From contig NZ_PGEP01000001.1 of assembly GCF_002797445.1 (NCBI RefSeq), positions 2,728,501 through 2,792,500 on the forward strand: 64,000 nucleotides of DNA. Reading direction: 5' to 3'. The notes beneath the pieces are model-generated. The model worked only from the letters and a program-made list of their open reading frames with translations, was not told the DNA's origin and ran no database searches. Below, one piece after another: positions 27,972 to 36,750 of the stretch. The DNA is from Acidovorax sp. 69 (GTDB lineage Bacteria; Pseudomonadota; Gammaproteobacteria; Burkholderiales; Burkholderiaceae_C). The first letter of the stretch is position 1. Each line of letters starts with the position of its first letter. Both the position numbers and the translations under genes were made by a program.

Positions 27972-30599
27972 TCAGCCCAGTTGTTGCGTCACCCAGCCCG
28001 TCACCGAAGCCAGTGCGGCAGGCAGCTTGGAGGCATCCGTGCCACCCGCCATCGCCATGTCGGGCTTACCGCCGCCCTTGCCGCCGACTTGCTGGGCTAC
28101 AAAGTTCACCAGTTCGCCCGCCTTGACCTTGCCCACGCTGTCGGCTGTGATACCGGCTGCGATCTGCACCTTGTCGCCGTCCACGGCCGCCAACACGATG
28201 GCAGCGGTCTTGAGCTTGTCCTTGAGCTTGTCCATGGTGTCGCGCAGTGTCTTGGCATCAGCCCCCGGCAGCGCAGCGGCCAGCACCTTGATACCTTTGA
28301 TCTCCACGGCCTGGTTGACCAGCTCATCGCCCTGGTTGGAGGCGAGCTTGCCCTTGAGCGCAGCCACTTCCTTCTCCAGCACACGGGCGTTGTCCAGCGC
28401 TTGGGTGATACGACCGTTCAGCTCAGCCACCGGCGCCTTCAGGGTGCTGGCAGCCTGGTTCACGGTGTCTTCCAGGTTCTGCAAGTAGGCCAGAGCGTTG
28501 ACACCGGTCACAGCCTCAATGCGGCGGATGCCAGCGGCCACGCCGCCCTCGCCCACCACCTTGAACAGGCCGATATCGCCCGTGCGCTGCACGTGGGTGC
28601 CGCCGCAAAGCTCGCGGCTGGTGCCGATGTCGAGCACGCGCACGGTTTCGCCGTACTTCTCGCCAAACAGCATCATGGCGCCGGTCTTCTGGGCCGACTC
28701 GATGTCCATCACGCGGGCCTGCGTAGGCTGGTTGGCCAGGATTTCCTCGTTCACGCGGCGCTCGATCTCGCGGATCTCGGCCGCCGTGACGGCGCCGTTG
28801 TGTGTGAAGTCAAAACGCGTGCGGTCGGCGTTGACCAGGCTGCCCTTTTGCTGCACATGGCTGCCCAGCACTTCGCGCAGGGCCTTGTGCATGATGTGCG
28901 TGACCGAGTGGTTGCGCACGGTGGCGGCGCGCACTGCGGTGTTCACCTGGGCCAGCACCGTGTCGCCCACGTTCAGCGTGCCCTCTTCGAGCGTGCCGTG
29001 GTGGCCAAACACATCGGCCTTGATCTTGAGCGTGTCGCCCACCGCAAAACGGGCCGAGCCGCTGGTGATGACGCCTTCGTCACCCACCTGTCCGCCGCTT
29101 TCGGCGTAGAAGGGGGTTGTGTCGAGTACGACCACCCCGGTTTGACCATTTTTTAGGGCCGCAGCGCTTGTCCCATTTACGTAGATAGCTACGATTTTTG
29201 CAGTCTCTGCAAGATTTTCGTAGCCCGTGAAGCGGTTGACATCACCGGTGTAATCCAGCGCCTTGTCCATCTTGAACTTGCCTGCAGCGCGGGCCTGGGC
29301 CTTCTGCTTTTCCATGGCGGTCTTGAAGCCAGCTTCGTCCACTTCCACGTCGCGCTCGCGGCACACATCGTTGGTCAGGTCGAGCGGGAAGCCGTAGGTG
29401 TCGTGCAGCTTGAACGCCACGTCGCCGGGCAGCACCTTGGCACCGCCATCCAGGGTGGCGTCCAGGATTTCCATGCCATTGGCCAGCGTTTCAAAGAAGC
29501 GCTCTTCTTCCACCTTCAGCACTTCGGTGATGCGCTGCTCTTGCTCGCGCAGCGATGGGTAGGCGTCACCCATCAGGCGCACCAGGTCGGCCACCAGCTT
29601 GTGGAAGAACGGGGTCTTCTTGCCCAGCTTGTAGCCATGGCGGATAGCGCGCCGCACGATGCGACGCTGCACGTAGCCGCGGCCTTCGTTGCTGGGGATC
29701 ACGCCGTCGCTCACCAAAAACGCGGTGGCGCGGATGTGGTCGGCGATCACGCGCAGGCTCTTGTGGTTGAGGTCGGCCACGCCGGTCTCGCGGCCAGCGG
29801 CCTTGATGAGGGCATCGAACAGGTCGATCTCGTAGTTGCTGTGCACGTGCTGCAGGATGGCAGCCAGTCGCTCCAGGCCCATGCCAGTGTCCACGCAAGG
29901 CGCGGGCAGCGGCGTGACCTTGCCGCTCTCGTCCATGTCGAACTGCATGAACACGTTGTTCCAGATCTCGATGAAACGGTCGCCGTCTTCATCGGGGCTG
30001 CCTGGGGGGCCGCCGGGGATGTGGTCACCGTGGTCGTAGAAGATTTCGCTGCACGGGCCGCAGGGGCCGGTGTCGGCCATCATCCAGAAGTTGTCGGACT
30101 TGTAGCGGCCACCCTTGTTGTCGCCGATACGGATCACGCGCTCGGGCGGCAGGCCGATTTCCTTGGTCCAGATGTCGTAGGCCTCGTCGTCTTCCTGATA
30201 GACCGTGGCCAGCAGGCGCTCGGGCGGCAGCTTGTAGACCTCGGTCAGCAGCTCCCACGCCCACTTGAGCGATTCGCGCTTGAAGTAGTCGCCAAACGAC
30301 CAGTTGCCCAGCATTTCAAAAAACGTGTGGTGGCGCGCGGTGTAGCCCACGTTCTCCAGGTCGTTGTGCTTGCCACCCGCACGCAGGCAGGCCTGCACTG
30401 ACACCGCGCGGTTGTACGAGCGCTTGTCGGTGCCCAGGAACACGTCCTTGAACTGCACCATGCCCGAGTTGGTGAACATCAGCGTGGGGTCGTTGCCGGG
30501 CACCAGCGGGCTCGATGGGACGATGGTGTGGCCCTTGGAGACGAAGAAATCCAGGAAGGACTTGCGGATGTCAGCGACAGAAAAAGTGGGATTGCTCAT
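27972..30599 (-). CDS. alaS: Alanyl-tRNA synthetase
   Basis: 875 residues, full length. The N-terminal catalytic core has [20 protein letters not shown] and the motif 3 region; the editing domain has [16 protein letters not shown] with the zinc-binding set that includes [10 protein letters not shown], and the C-terminal C-Ala domain ends the protein. ATG 30599 ([15 protein letters not shown]) matches the family start; upstream in-frame codons are not conserved-looking. Residues about 466-486 ([17 protein letters not shown]) coincide with palindromic repeat R6, apparently without a change of length. Confidence 0.95.
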   Translation of the reverse strand: MSNPTFSVADIRKSFLDFFVSKGHTIVPSSPLVPGNDPTLMFTNSGMVQFKDVFLGTDKRSYNRAVSVQACLRAGGKHNDLENVGYTARHHTFFEMLGNWSFGDYFKRESLKWAWELLTEVYKLPPERLLATVYQEDDEAYDIWTKEIGLPPERVIRIGDNKGGRYKSDNFWMMADTGPCGPCSEIFYDHGDHIPGGPPGSPDEDGDRFIEIWNNVFMQFDMDESGKVTPLPAPCVDTGMGLERLAAILQHVHSNYEIDLFDALIKAAGRETGVADLNHKSLRVIADHIRATAFLVSDGVIPSNEGRGYVQRRIVRRAIRHGYKLGKKTPFFHKLVADLVRLMGDAYPSLREQEQRITEVLKVEEERFFETLANGMEILDATLDGGAKVLPGDVAFKLHDTYGFPLDLTNDVCRERDVEVDEAGFKTAMEKQKAQARAAGKFKMDKALDYTGDVNRFTGYENLAETAKIVAIYVNGTSAAALKNGQTGVVVLDTTPFYAESGGQVGDEGVITSGSARFAVGDTLKIKADVFGHHGTLEEGTLNVGDTVLAQVNTAVRAATVRNHSVTHIMHKALREVLGSHVQQKGSLVNADRTRFDFTHNGAVTAAEIREIERRVNEEILANQPTQARVMDIESAQKTGAMMLFGEKYGETVRVLDIGTSRELCGGTHVQRTGDIGLFKVVGEGGVAAGIRRIEAVTGVNALAYLQNLEDTVNQAASTLKAPVAELNGRITQALDNARVLEKEVAALKGKLASNQGDELVNQAVEIKGIKVLAAALPGADAKTLRDTMDKLKDKLKTAAIVLAAVDGDKVQIAAGITADSVGKVKAGELVNFVAQQVGGKGGGKPDMAMAGGTDASKLPAALASVTGWVTQQLG
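29141..29202 (-). repeat. Palindromic AT-rich repeat, copy R6, inside alaS
   Basis: On the minus strand: AAAAATCGTAGCTATCTACG, then ACAAGCGCTGCGGCCCTAAA and ATGGTCAAA. This AT-rich patch in a GC-rich gene follows the family pattern over its length, more strongly in the right half. The alaS frame runs through it. It is less certain than R5 and R9 because the protein length seems normal here. Confidence 0.6.
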
Positions 30600-30926
30600 G
30601 GTGTTGTGGAGTGGTTGCACGGAGCAGGCAGGGCGCAGGACCCGCGCCTGTGCGTGGCCTGTCGCTGCCCCTATGGGGACCAACCTTTCATTATAGGTTT
30701 GCGACCTGCAGGCCCGTGGCGGTATGGCGACAGCGCGGGTGTGCAGGCTGCGGAGTACCGCAACAGGAGCTTGCGCCATTGGGAACAAAAGATGCATTCG
30801 GCAGGCAACGGGTGGGGTGGATCGTTCGCAACCGCTCCAAAAACCGCTTGCGCCGATTAAATATCTTGTTAATATATTAATAACTCAACCGAAGCGAACT
30901 GCTTCATCCGCCCCCAAGGAGCCCCC
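30600..30926. promoter_or_regulatory. Divergent promoter region between alaS and the hydroxyproline operon
   Basis: 327 bp without a gene. A minus-strand TATAAT (30690-30695) about 90 bp before alaS is a likely -10 element, with no clear -35. Toward the other side, the sequence becomes AT-rich from 30857 and contains the operator-like palindrome listed separately. No riboswitch or small ORF is recognised. Confidence 0.45.
30863..30881. promoter_or_regulatory. Operator-like palindrome upstream of the hydroxyproline operon
   Basis: ATCTTG (30863-30868) followed by the perfect 12-bp palindrome TTAATATATTAA (30869-30880). The same ATCTTG plus an identical 11-mer AATATATTAAT recurs at 35960-35982, before the TRAP genes of the same pathway. 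This fits a binding site for the GntR regulator at 39149-39859. Confidence 0.55.
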
Positions 30927-31844
30927 GTGAACCACCAACCCCGCTGGCAAGGCATCTTCCCCGCCATCACCACCAAGTTCCACGCCGATGAATCCATCGA
31001 CGCCGAAGGCACGGCGCGGCACATCGACTTCCAGATCCGCAACGGTATCCATGGCCTGGTCACCTGCGGCTCGCTGGGTGAGGCCAGTACGCTGTCTCTC
31101 GAAGAGAAGCTCCAGGTCGCGAAGATCGCTCTCGAAGCCGCCGACGGCCGCGTGCCCGTGCTGGCCAATGTGTCCGAAACCAGCACCCGCGACGCCCTGC
31201 GCTACATAGATGGCGGCAACCAACTGGGCGTGGCGGGCTACATGGTGATGCCTTCGGTCATCTACGTGGCAGACGCCCGTGAGGCCATGGCCAACGTGCG
31301 CGCCATGGCGGGCGCTGCCCAGCGCCCCCTCATGGTCTACAACAACCCCGTGGCCTACCGCGTGGACCTGAAGCCCGAGCACATGGTGGAGCTGGCCGAC
31401 TGCGAATGGATCGCCGCCATCAAGGAGAGCACGGGCGACATCCGCCGCATCACCGACCTGCGCAACACCTTGGGCGACCGCTACCAGCTCTTTTTGGGCG
31501 TGGATGATCTGGCCTACGAAGGCCTGGCCCTGGGCTGCGACGGCCTGCTGGCGGGCGTGGGCTGCGCGTTCCCACGTGAAACGGTGGCTTTGTACGACCT
31601 GATGAAGGCCGGCAAATTTGCCGAAGCGTTGCCGCTGTACCAGTGGATGACGCCCATGCTGCACCTGGATGTTTCGAACAAGCTGGTGCAGAACCTCAAG
31701 CTCATCGATGCACTGGTGGGCGTGGGCACCGAGCACATGCGCCGCCCGCGCCTGCCGCTGGTGGGTGAGGAGCGCGCGTTTGTGGAGAGTGTGGTGAGCA
31801 AGGCACTGGCCACGCGCCCCACAAAATACCAGTCTGTGGCTTAA
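30927..31844 (+). CDS. lhpC: DapA-family lyase, probable pyrroline-4-hydroxy-2-carboxylate deaminase
   Basis: 305 residues from a GTG start. A DHDPS/NAL-type barrel with the Schiff-base lysine in WIAAIKESTGDIRR and the catalytic tyrosine in PLMVYNNPVAYRVD; GLVTCGSLGEASTLS is the pyruvate-binding-type loop. DapA-like enzymes next to a hydroxyproline epimerase convert pyrroline-4-hydroxy-2-carboxylate to 2-oxoglutarate semialdehyde. The function is assigned from this context. It is the first gene of the catabolic operon. Confidence 0.83.
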   Translation: MNHQPRWQGIFPAITTKFHADESIDAEGTARHIDFQIRNGIHGLVTCGSLGEASTLSLEEKLQVAKIALEAADGRVPVLANVSETSTRDALRYIDGGNQLGVAGYMVMPSVIYVADAREAMANVRAMAGAAQRPLMVYNNPVAYRVDLKPEHMVELADCEWIAAIKESTGDIRRITDLRNTLGDRYQLFLGVDDLAYEGLALGCDGLLAGVGCAFPRETVALYDLMKAGKFAEALPLYQWMTPMLHLDVSNKLVQNLKLIDALVGVGTEHMRRPRLPLVGEERAFVESVVSKALATRPTKYQSVA

Positions 31845-31927
31845 AGCGCAGGCGGGTGTTGCTCACCGCGCTCCTCACCAGCCACCAGCCGTCCGGACAG
31901 AGCCTGTCGGGGCCAGTGCACGCATGT

Positions 31928-31966
31928 CGATAAAAGCCCATCGACAGGCTCAGGACGAACTGGCGT
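31928..31966. repeat. Possible REP-like element
   Basis: Contains CATCGACAGGCTCAGGACGA, which resembles a short repeat common in many proteobacterial intergenic regions (recalled, single copy here). Preceded by a related GGACAGAGCCTGTCGGGG. It lies between the lhpC-like and epimerase genes. Confidence 0.35.
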
Positions 31967-32037
31967 GGAAACACCCAAAATAGCGAAAACTCACGACGAC
32001 CCCACACCGCTTCTCAGCAGCAACGCAGCCCAACACC

Positions 32038-32973
32038 ATGCAACGCATCCAAGTGATCGACTCCCACACCGGCGGCGAGCCCACCCGGCTTGTCATCGAC
32101 GGTTTTCCTGACCTGGGCACCGGCACCATGTCCGAACGGCGTGCGCTGCTGGCGGAGCGCCACGATGCCTGGCGGGCCGCCACCGTGCTGGAGCCGCGAG
32201 GCAGCGACGTGGTGGTGGGCGCCCTGCTCTGTGCACCGCAAGACCCGGCCAACGCAGCGGGCGTGATCTTCTTCAACAACAGCGGCTACCTGGGCATGTG
32301 TGGCCACGGCACCATCGGGCTCATTGCATCACTGGCCTACCTGGGCCGCATCACGCCCGGCGAGCACCGCATTGAAACACCGGTGGGCACCGTGACCACC
32401 ACACTGCACACCGATGGCTCCGTCAGCGTGCGCAACGTGCCCGCCTACCGGCTGCACCATGCATTGGCCATCGATGTGCCCGGCTACGGGCGCGTGGTGG
32501 GCGATGTGGCCTGGGGCGGCAACTGGTTCTTCTTGATCTCTGAACACGGCCAGCGCGTGGCCAGCAACAACCTGGAGGCCTTGATGGACTACAGCTGCGC
32601 CGTGCAGCAGGCTCTCAAAGACCAGGGCATTCGCGGCGACAACGGCGGCGAGATCGACCACATTGAGCTGTTCGCCGATGACGACCAAGCGGACAGCCGC
32701 AACTACGTGCTGTGCCCCGGCAAGGCGTATGACCGATCGCCCTGCGGCACGGGCACCAGCGCCAAGGTGGCCTGCCTGGCCGCAGACGGCAAGCTGGCAC
32801 CGGGCGCCGTCTGGCGCCAAGCCAGCATCATTGGCAGCCAGTTCGAGGCCAGTTACACGCTGCAGGACGATGGCAAGGTCATCCCCACCCTGCGCGGCCG
32901 CGCCCACATGAGCGCCGAGGCCACACTGCTCATCGAAGACAGCGACCCTTTCGGTTGGGGAATCCGGCTGTGA
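32038..32973 (+). CDS. lhpA: 4-hydroxyproline 2-epimerase (proline racemase family)
   Basis: 311 residues. Both catalytic cysteines are present: MCGHGTIGL near residue 88 and [12 protein letters not shown] near 236. [11 protein letters not shown] at the N terminus is the substrate carboxylate region. Two cysteines mark true racemases/epimerases rather than the Thr/Ser dehydratases. It interconverts trans-4-hydroxy-L-proline and cis-4-hydroxy-D-proline in the cytoplasm. It is followed by a D-hydroxyproline dehydrogenase set, which supports hydroxyproline over proline as substrate. Confidence 0.9.
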   Translation: MQRIQVIDSHTGGEPTRLVIDGFPDLGTGTMSERRALLAERHDAWRAATVLEPRGSDVVVGALLCAPQDPANAAGVIFFNNSGYLGMCGHGTIGLIASLAYLGRITPGEHRIETPVGTVTTTLHTDGSVSVRNVPAYRLHHALAIDVPGYGRVVGDVAWGGNWFFLISEHGQRVASNNLEALMDYSCAVQQALKDQGIRGDNGGEIDHIELFADDDQADSRNYVLCPGKAYDRSPCGTGTSAKVACLAADGKLAPGAVWRQASIIGSQFEASYTLQDDGKVIPTLRGRAHMSAEATLLIEDSDPFGWGIRL

Positions 32974-32974
32974 A

Positions 32975-33060
32975 GCCCCCCTGTGTCGCTTCGCGCCTTC
33001 CCCCCAGGGGGACGACGGCCTTTGCTGCGGGGCGGCCCTTGCTGGCCGTCCGCGCGATGG
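32975..33060. repeat. GC-rich intergenic repeat typical of Acidovorax-like genomes
   Basis: Contains CCCCCCAGGGGGACGACG and GCGGGGCGGCCCTTGCTGG. From memory, similar C-run/G-run hairpins followed by this GCGGGGCGGCCC block are common between genes in Acidovorax-like genomes; only one clear copy lies in this window. It separates the epimerase and the FAD dehydrogenase genes within one operon. Confidence 0.4.
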
Positions 33061-33151
33061 CCCTGCGCCCGTTTCAGCGATTGCAGGCAATACACAGACT
33101 GATGTTTCAGGGCCAACCACCGCAACCCGTCGCGCCTTGTCGTTTCTCCCC

Positions 33152-34267
33152 ATGCAACACACCGATGTCCTTGTGATTGGCGCTGGCATCGTGGGCGCGG
33201 CCTGTGCCCATGCGCTGGCGCGGGCCGGGCTGTCGGTGCATGTCATCGATGCGCGCCTCGGCGGGGCCACGGCTGCAGGCATGGGCCACCTGGTGGTGAT
33301 GGACGACAACCCGGCCGAACTGGCACTGAGCCAGACATCGCTGGACCTCTGGCACGCCTGGGCGCCCCACATGGATGCGGGCTGTGCCTTCACCGCCTGC
33401 GGCACGCTGTGGCTGGCCGCCAACGACGCCGAACTGCAGGCCGCATACGACAAGCGCACCACATTGCAAGCGCATGGCATCGCCTGCGAGATGCTCGACG
33501 CCGCCGCCCTGGCCCGGGCAGAGCCCGCGCTGCGCCCCGGTATGGCGGGCGCACTCAGGGTGCAGGGCGACAGCGTGGTCTATGCCCCGCGCGCGGCCCA
33601 GTGGCTGCTGGACCAGGCCGCAGCGCACGGCCAGGTCGTGTTTGAGCAAGCCCAAGCCACGCACATTGACGGCCATACAGTCACCCTGCGCGATGGCAGC
33701 CGGCGCAGCGCAGGCGCCGTCGTGCTTGCCAGCGGCATGCACGCCCCACAACTGTGCCCCGGCCTGCCGCTGCGCCCCAAAAAGGGCCACCTCGTCATCA
33801 CCGACCGCTACCCCGGCACCGTGCACCACCAGTTGGTGGAACTGGGCTACATCACCAGCGCCCACCACAGCGATGGAACCTCGGTGGCCTTCAATGTGCA
33901 GCCCCGGCCCACCGGGCAATTGCTGATCGGCTCGTCGCGCGAATTCGACACCACAGACCCCACCGTCAACAACGCCGTGCTGGCGCGCATGCTGCAACGT
34001 GCGCTCGACTACCTGCCGGGCCTGGCCGAGCTCAACGCCATCCGCACCTGGACCGGGTTTCGTGCCGCCACACCCGACAGCCTGCCCCTGATTGGCCCGC
34101 ACCCCGAACACCCGCACCTGTGGCTGGCCGTGGGCCATGAAGGGCTGGGGGTGACCACGGCCCCTGCTACCGCACAGCTGCTGGCGGCACAGATCACCGG
34201 GAGCACTCCGCTGATCGACACCGCACCGTATGCGCCCGCACGTTTTGCTGGCTCGGGCAGGCCATGA
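33152..34267 (+). CDS. lhpB: D-hydroxyproline dehydrogenase, FAD (DAO-type) subunit
   Basis: 371 residues. The N-terminal Rossmann motif VLVIGAGIVGAACAHALARAG and the C-terminal GHEGLGVTTAPATAQLLA place it in the DadA/glycine-oxidase (DAO) family. In the heteromeric D-hydroxyproline dehydrogenase this subunit oxidises cis-4-hydroxy-D-proline to the pyrroline. ATG 33152 was chosen as it puts the first beta strand at residue 5. The stop overlaps the ferredoxin-like gene (ATGA), matching the known three-subunit layout. Confidence 0.87.
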   Translation: MQHTDVLVIGAGIVGAACAHALARAGLSVHVIDARLGGATAAGMGHLVVMDDNPAELALSQTSLDLWHAWAPHMDAGCAFTACGTLWLAANDAELQAAYDKRTTLQAHGIACEMLDAAALARAEPALRPGMAGALRVQGDSVVYAPRAAQWLLDQAAAHGQVVFEQAQATHIDGHTVTLRDGSRRSAGAVVLASGMHAPQLCPGLPLRPKKGHLVITDRYPGTVHHQLVELGYITSAHHSDGTSVAFNVQPRPTGQLLIGSSREFDTTDPTVNNAVLARMLQRALDYLPGLAELNAIRTWTGFRAATPDSLPLIGPHPEHPHLWLAVGHEGLGVTTAPATAQLLAAQITGSTPLIDTAPYAPARFAGSGRP

Positions 34268-34548
34268 ACCCATCCCATTCAACCGTTGTACAGATCGTGG
34301 TGAACGGCGTGCCTCTGCAGGCGCGCGCGGGCACCAGCGTCGCCGCCGCGCTGGCGCAGCAAGCACCAGGCACCGCTCGCACATCAATCACTGGCGCGCC
34401 CAGGGCACCGCTGTGCGGCATGGGTGTGTGCCACGAATGCCGGGTGCGCATCAACGGCCGTACCCGCCTGGCGTGTCAGACGGTCTGCGCCGACGGTATG
34501 TTGATCCACACCGATGTCGGCACGGCCCCTGGGAGTGCAACGCCATGA
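34264..34548 (+). CDS. D-hydroxyproline dehydrogenase, small [2Fe-2S] subunit
   Basis: 94 residues. A ferredoxin-like fold with the cluster cysteines in LCGMGVCHECRVRINGRTRL followed by ACQT. Small subunits of this type carry electrons between the two flavin subunits of the dehydrogenase. The start overlaps the upstream stop and its own stop overlaps the downstream start (ATGA both times), so all three subunits are translated in step. Confidence 0.85.
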   Translation: MNPSHSTVVQIVVNGVPLQARAGTSVAAALAQQAPGTARTSITGAPRAPLCGMGVCHECRVRINGRTRLACQTVCADGMLIHTDVGTAPGSATP

Positions 34549-35879
34549 CTCAGTCCCCCACAGTGCACGAACACTGCGACATCCTCATCATCGGCGCTGG
34601 CCCTGCGGGCATGGCTGCAGCACTGGCCGCAGCGCCCAGCGGTGCGTCAATCACCATCGTGGACGACAACCCCCAGGCGGGAGGCCAGATCTGGCGCGAC
34701 GGCCCGGCGGTGGCACTGCCCGCCATCGCACAGCACCATCGCTCTGCCCTGGCACAACACGCCAGTGTGCGCCTGCTGAACGCGACTCGGGTAGTGGGCC
34801 TGGGAGACCCGCACCCGCAAGACAAAGCCCCCGCCCTGCTACTGGAGGATGCCGAACAGGGCTGGACCCAGCACAGCCACCGCATCGTGCTGTGCACCGG
34901 CGCGCGCGAATTGTTGCTGCCCTTCCCCGGTTGGATGCTGCCCGGCGTGACCGGTGCAGGCGGTTTACAGGCGCTCATCAAAGCGGGCCTGGATGTGCGC
35001 GGCCAGCGCATCGTCATCGCTGGCACGGGCCCGCTGCTGCTGGCCGCCGCGGCCACCGCCACCCAAGCGGGCGCCACAGTGGTGCGCGTGGCAGAGCAGG
35101 CACCATGGAGCGCCCTCGCTGGCTTTGCAGCGCAGCTGGCGCGCTGGCCCGCCAAGGCAATGCAGGCCTTCACCCTGCTGAACCCATCGCTGCGGGCCAG
35201 CACCCACGTGCTGGAGGCGCAAGGCACCGACCAGGTGCAGACCGTGCGCCTGCGCACAGGTCAGCACGCAGAAGAAACCATGGCCTGCGACCGCCTGGCC
35301 TGCGGTTTTGGCCTGGTGCCCAACACCCAGCTGGGTCAAATGCTGGGCTGCGCACTGGGCGGGCCCCTGAGCGATGGCCTTGGGCTGGCGGTGGATGCCC
35401 ACATGCGCACCAGCGTGCCCGGGGTGTTTGCTGCGGGTGAAAGCACCGGCTTTGGCGGCAGCGAACGCGCACTGGTTCAGGGTGCCATGGCGGGCCATGC
35501 AGCCGCAGGGCAGGTGCAACAGGCGCTGGCCCTCCGCCCGCAACTGGCACGCTGGGAGGGCTTTGCGCAGGCGCTGCAGGCCTCTTTTTCGCTGAACGAA
35601 GCACTCAAGACACTGGCACAGCCCGACACCCTGGTGTGCCGCTGCGAGGACGTTCCCTTTGCGCAATTGACAGGGCGCCAGGGCTGGATCGACGCCAAGC
35701 TCCACACCCGCTGCGGCATGGGCGCCTGCCAGGGGCGCATTTGCGGCGCCGCGGCACAGCACCTGTTTGGCTGGGCCCCTACCGCGCCCCGCCATCTGCT
35801 GGCGCCAGCGCGCATTGGCACGCTGGCCACTTGCACTCCCGTGCCCGAGCCTGCGCCCGCCAAGGCCACTTTGGCCTGA
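34545..35879 (+). CDS. D-hydroxyproline dehydrogenase, FAD/NAD(P)-binding subunit
   Basis: 444 residues. N-terminal CDILIIGAGPAGMAAALAAA and a second nucleotide motif IVIAGTGPLLLAAAATA near 165 show a two-dinucleotide-binding flavoprotein. The C-terminal region has a cysteine set, CRCEDV, then CGMGACQGRICG, forming a BFD-like [2Fe-2S] site. This is the larger subunit of heteromeric D-hydroxyproline dehydrogenases and also resembles opine oxidase A subunits. The gene cluster decides for hydroxyproline. Confidence 0.86.
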   Translation: MTQSPTVHEHCDILIIGAGPAGMAAALAAAPSGASITIVDDNPQAGGQIWRDGPAVALPAIAQHHRSALAQHASVRLLNATRVVGLGDPHPQDKAPALLLEDAEQGWTQHSHRIVLCTGARELLLPFPGWMLPGVTGAGGLQALIKAGLDVRGQRIVIAGTGPLLLAAAATATQAGATVVRVAEQAPWSALAGFAAQLARWPAKAMQAFTLLNPSLRASTHVLEAQGTDQVQTVRLRTGQHAEETMACDRLACGFGLVPNTQLGQMLGCALGGPLSDGLGLAVDAHMRTSVPGVFAAGESTGFGGSERALVQGAMAGHAAAGQVQQALALRPQLARWEGFAQALQASFSLNEALKTLAQPDTLVCRCEDVPFAQLTGRQGWIDAKLHTRCGMGACQGRICGAAAQHLFGWAPTAPRHLLAPARIGTLATCTPVPEPAPAKATLA

Positions 35880-35959
35880 CGGGCTGATAGCTGACAAGCG
35901 CCCCGCCAACCCCTCGCGCACACGCTTCTTCAGGGCTTACCCGCACCCCGCAGGCATCT

Positions 35960-35982
35960 ATCTTGCTTTTAAATATATTAAT
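35960..35982. promoter_or_regulatory. Second copy of the hydroxyproline-cluster operator motif
   Basis: ATCTTG (35960-35965), a 6-bp spacer and AATATATTAAT (35972-35982), with further AT-rich sequence to 35992. The 11-mer and the hexamer are identical to those before the first catabolic gene at 30863-30881, where the gap is 2 bp. It lies about 70 bp before the TRAP operon, a good place for control by the same GntR protein. Confidence 0.55.
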
Positions 35983-36048
35983 TAGATATTAGACAGGCGC
36001 GCGCTTCTTCAACGTCCACCGGCAAGCACTTTTCCTCCGCCCCACACC

Positions 36049-36693
36049 ATGTCCACCCTCCACAGTCCCCCTGCCCCACCAGCCCGCGTGCCACACACGC
36101 CACGCGCACCCGTTCGCTGGGTGCAAGCACTGTCCACGCAGGTGCTGCGCATCGAACGGCTGGTGCTCACCGCCCTCATGACGCTGCTGGTGGGGCTGAT
36201 CCTGCTCAACGTGGTGACGCGATACACCGGCGTACCCCTCTACTGGGTGGACGAGGCGGCGGTGTACACCGTGGTCTGGCTGACCTTTGTGGGCGCCTCG
36301 GTCATGACGCGGCTGCGCATGGACTTTGCCGTGACCATGCTCACCGACCACCTCGGCGCACGGGGCGCCAAGGTGTTCAAGGGGGTGGCGACATCGGGCG
36401 TGCTGCTGTTTGGCCTGGCGATGCTGGCGATGTGCTGGGTGTGGATGGACCCGGTGGGCATTGCGCGTTATGGCTTTGACGCCAAGGAGTTTGCGGCCGA
36501 GAGCTTCAACTTTCTCTACACCGAACGCACCCAGACGCTGAACTGGCCGACCTGGGTGCTGCAGCTCATCCTGCCGATCTTCTCCGCCACGTTCAGCGTG
36601 CATGCCCTGGCCAACCTGCTCGAAGACATGGGCGCGGCCGAGCGCGTGAAACACGCGGGCTTCGACGTGCTCAACGCCGACGCCGTGAATTGA
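36049..36693 (+). CDS. dctQ: TRAP transporter small permease (DctQ)
   Basis: 214 residues with four hydrophobic helices. DctQ features: LVLTALMTLLVGLILLNVVT, RYTGVPLYWVDEAAVYTVVW and WLTFVGASVMTRLRMDFAV. It sits in the inner membrane with DctM. The N-terminal 35 residues are Pro/Arg-rich. First gene of the dctQ-dctM-dctP set, presumably importing hydroxyproline given the adjacent catabolic operon (inference). Confidence 0.85.
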   Translation: MSTLHSPPAPPARVPHTPRAPVRWVQALSTQVLRIERLVLTALMTLLVGLILLNVVTRYTGVPLYWVDEAAVYTVVWLTFVGASVMTRLRMDFAVTMLTDHLGARGAKVFKGVATSGVLLFGLAMLAMCWVWMDPVGIARYGFDAKEFAAESFNFLYTERTQTLNWPTWVLQLILPIFSATFSVHALANLLEDMGAAERVKHAGFDVLNADAVN

Positions 36694-36750
36694 CCACCAA
36701 GCACGCCACGCACGCCAATCACCCCACCAACGCCCCACCAGAGCGCCACC

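Noticed and set aside
26153..28126. 657-codon plus-strand ORF opposite the HD-GYP gene
   Set aside because: It is antisense to a fully recognisable protein, is rich in Arg, His, Gln and Pro as expected from GC-rich shadow frames, and has no domain or ribosome site.
35883..35900. CTGATAGCTGACAAGCGC after the hydroxyproline dehydrogenase, resembling the repeat family
   Set aside because: Only one short arm matches; without core dyad or end block I do not count it as a tenth copy.
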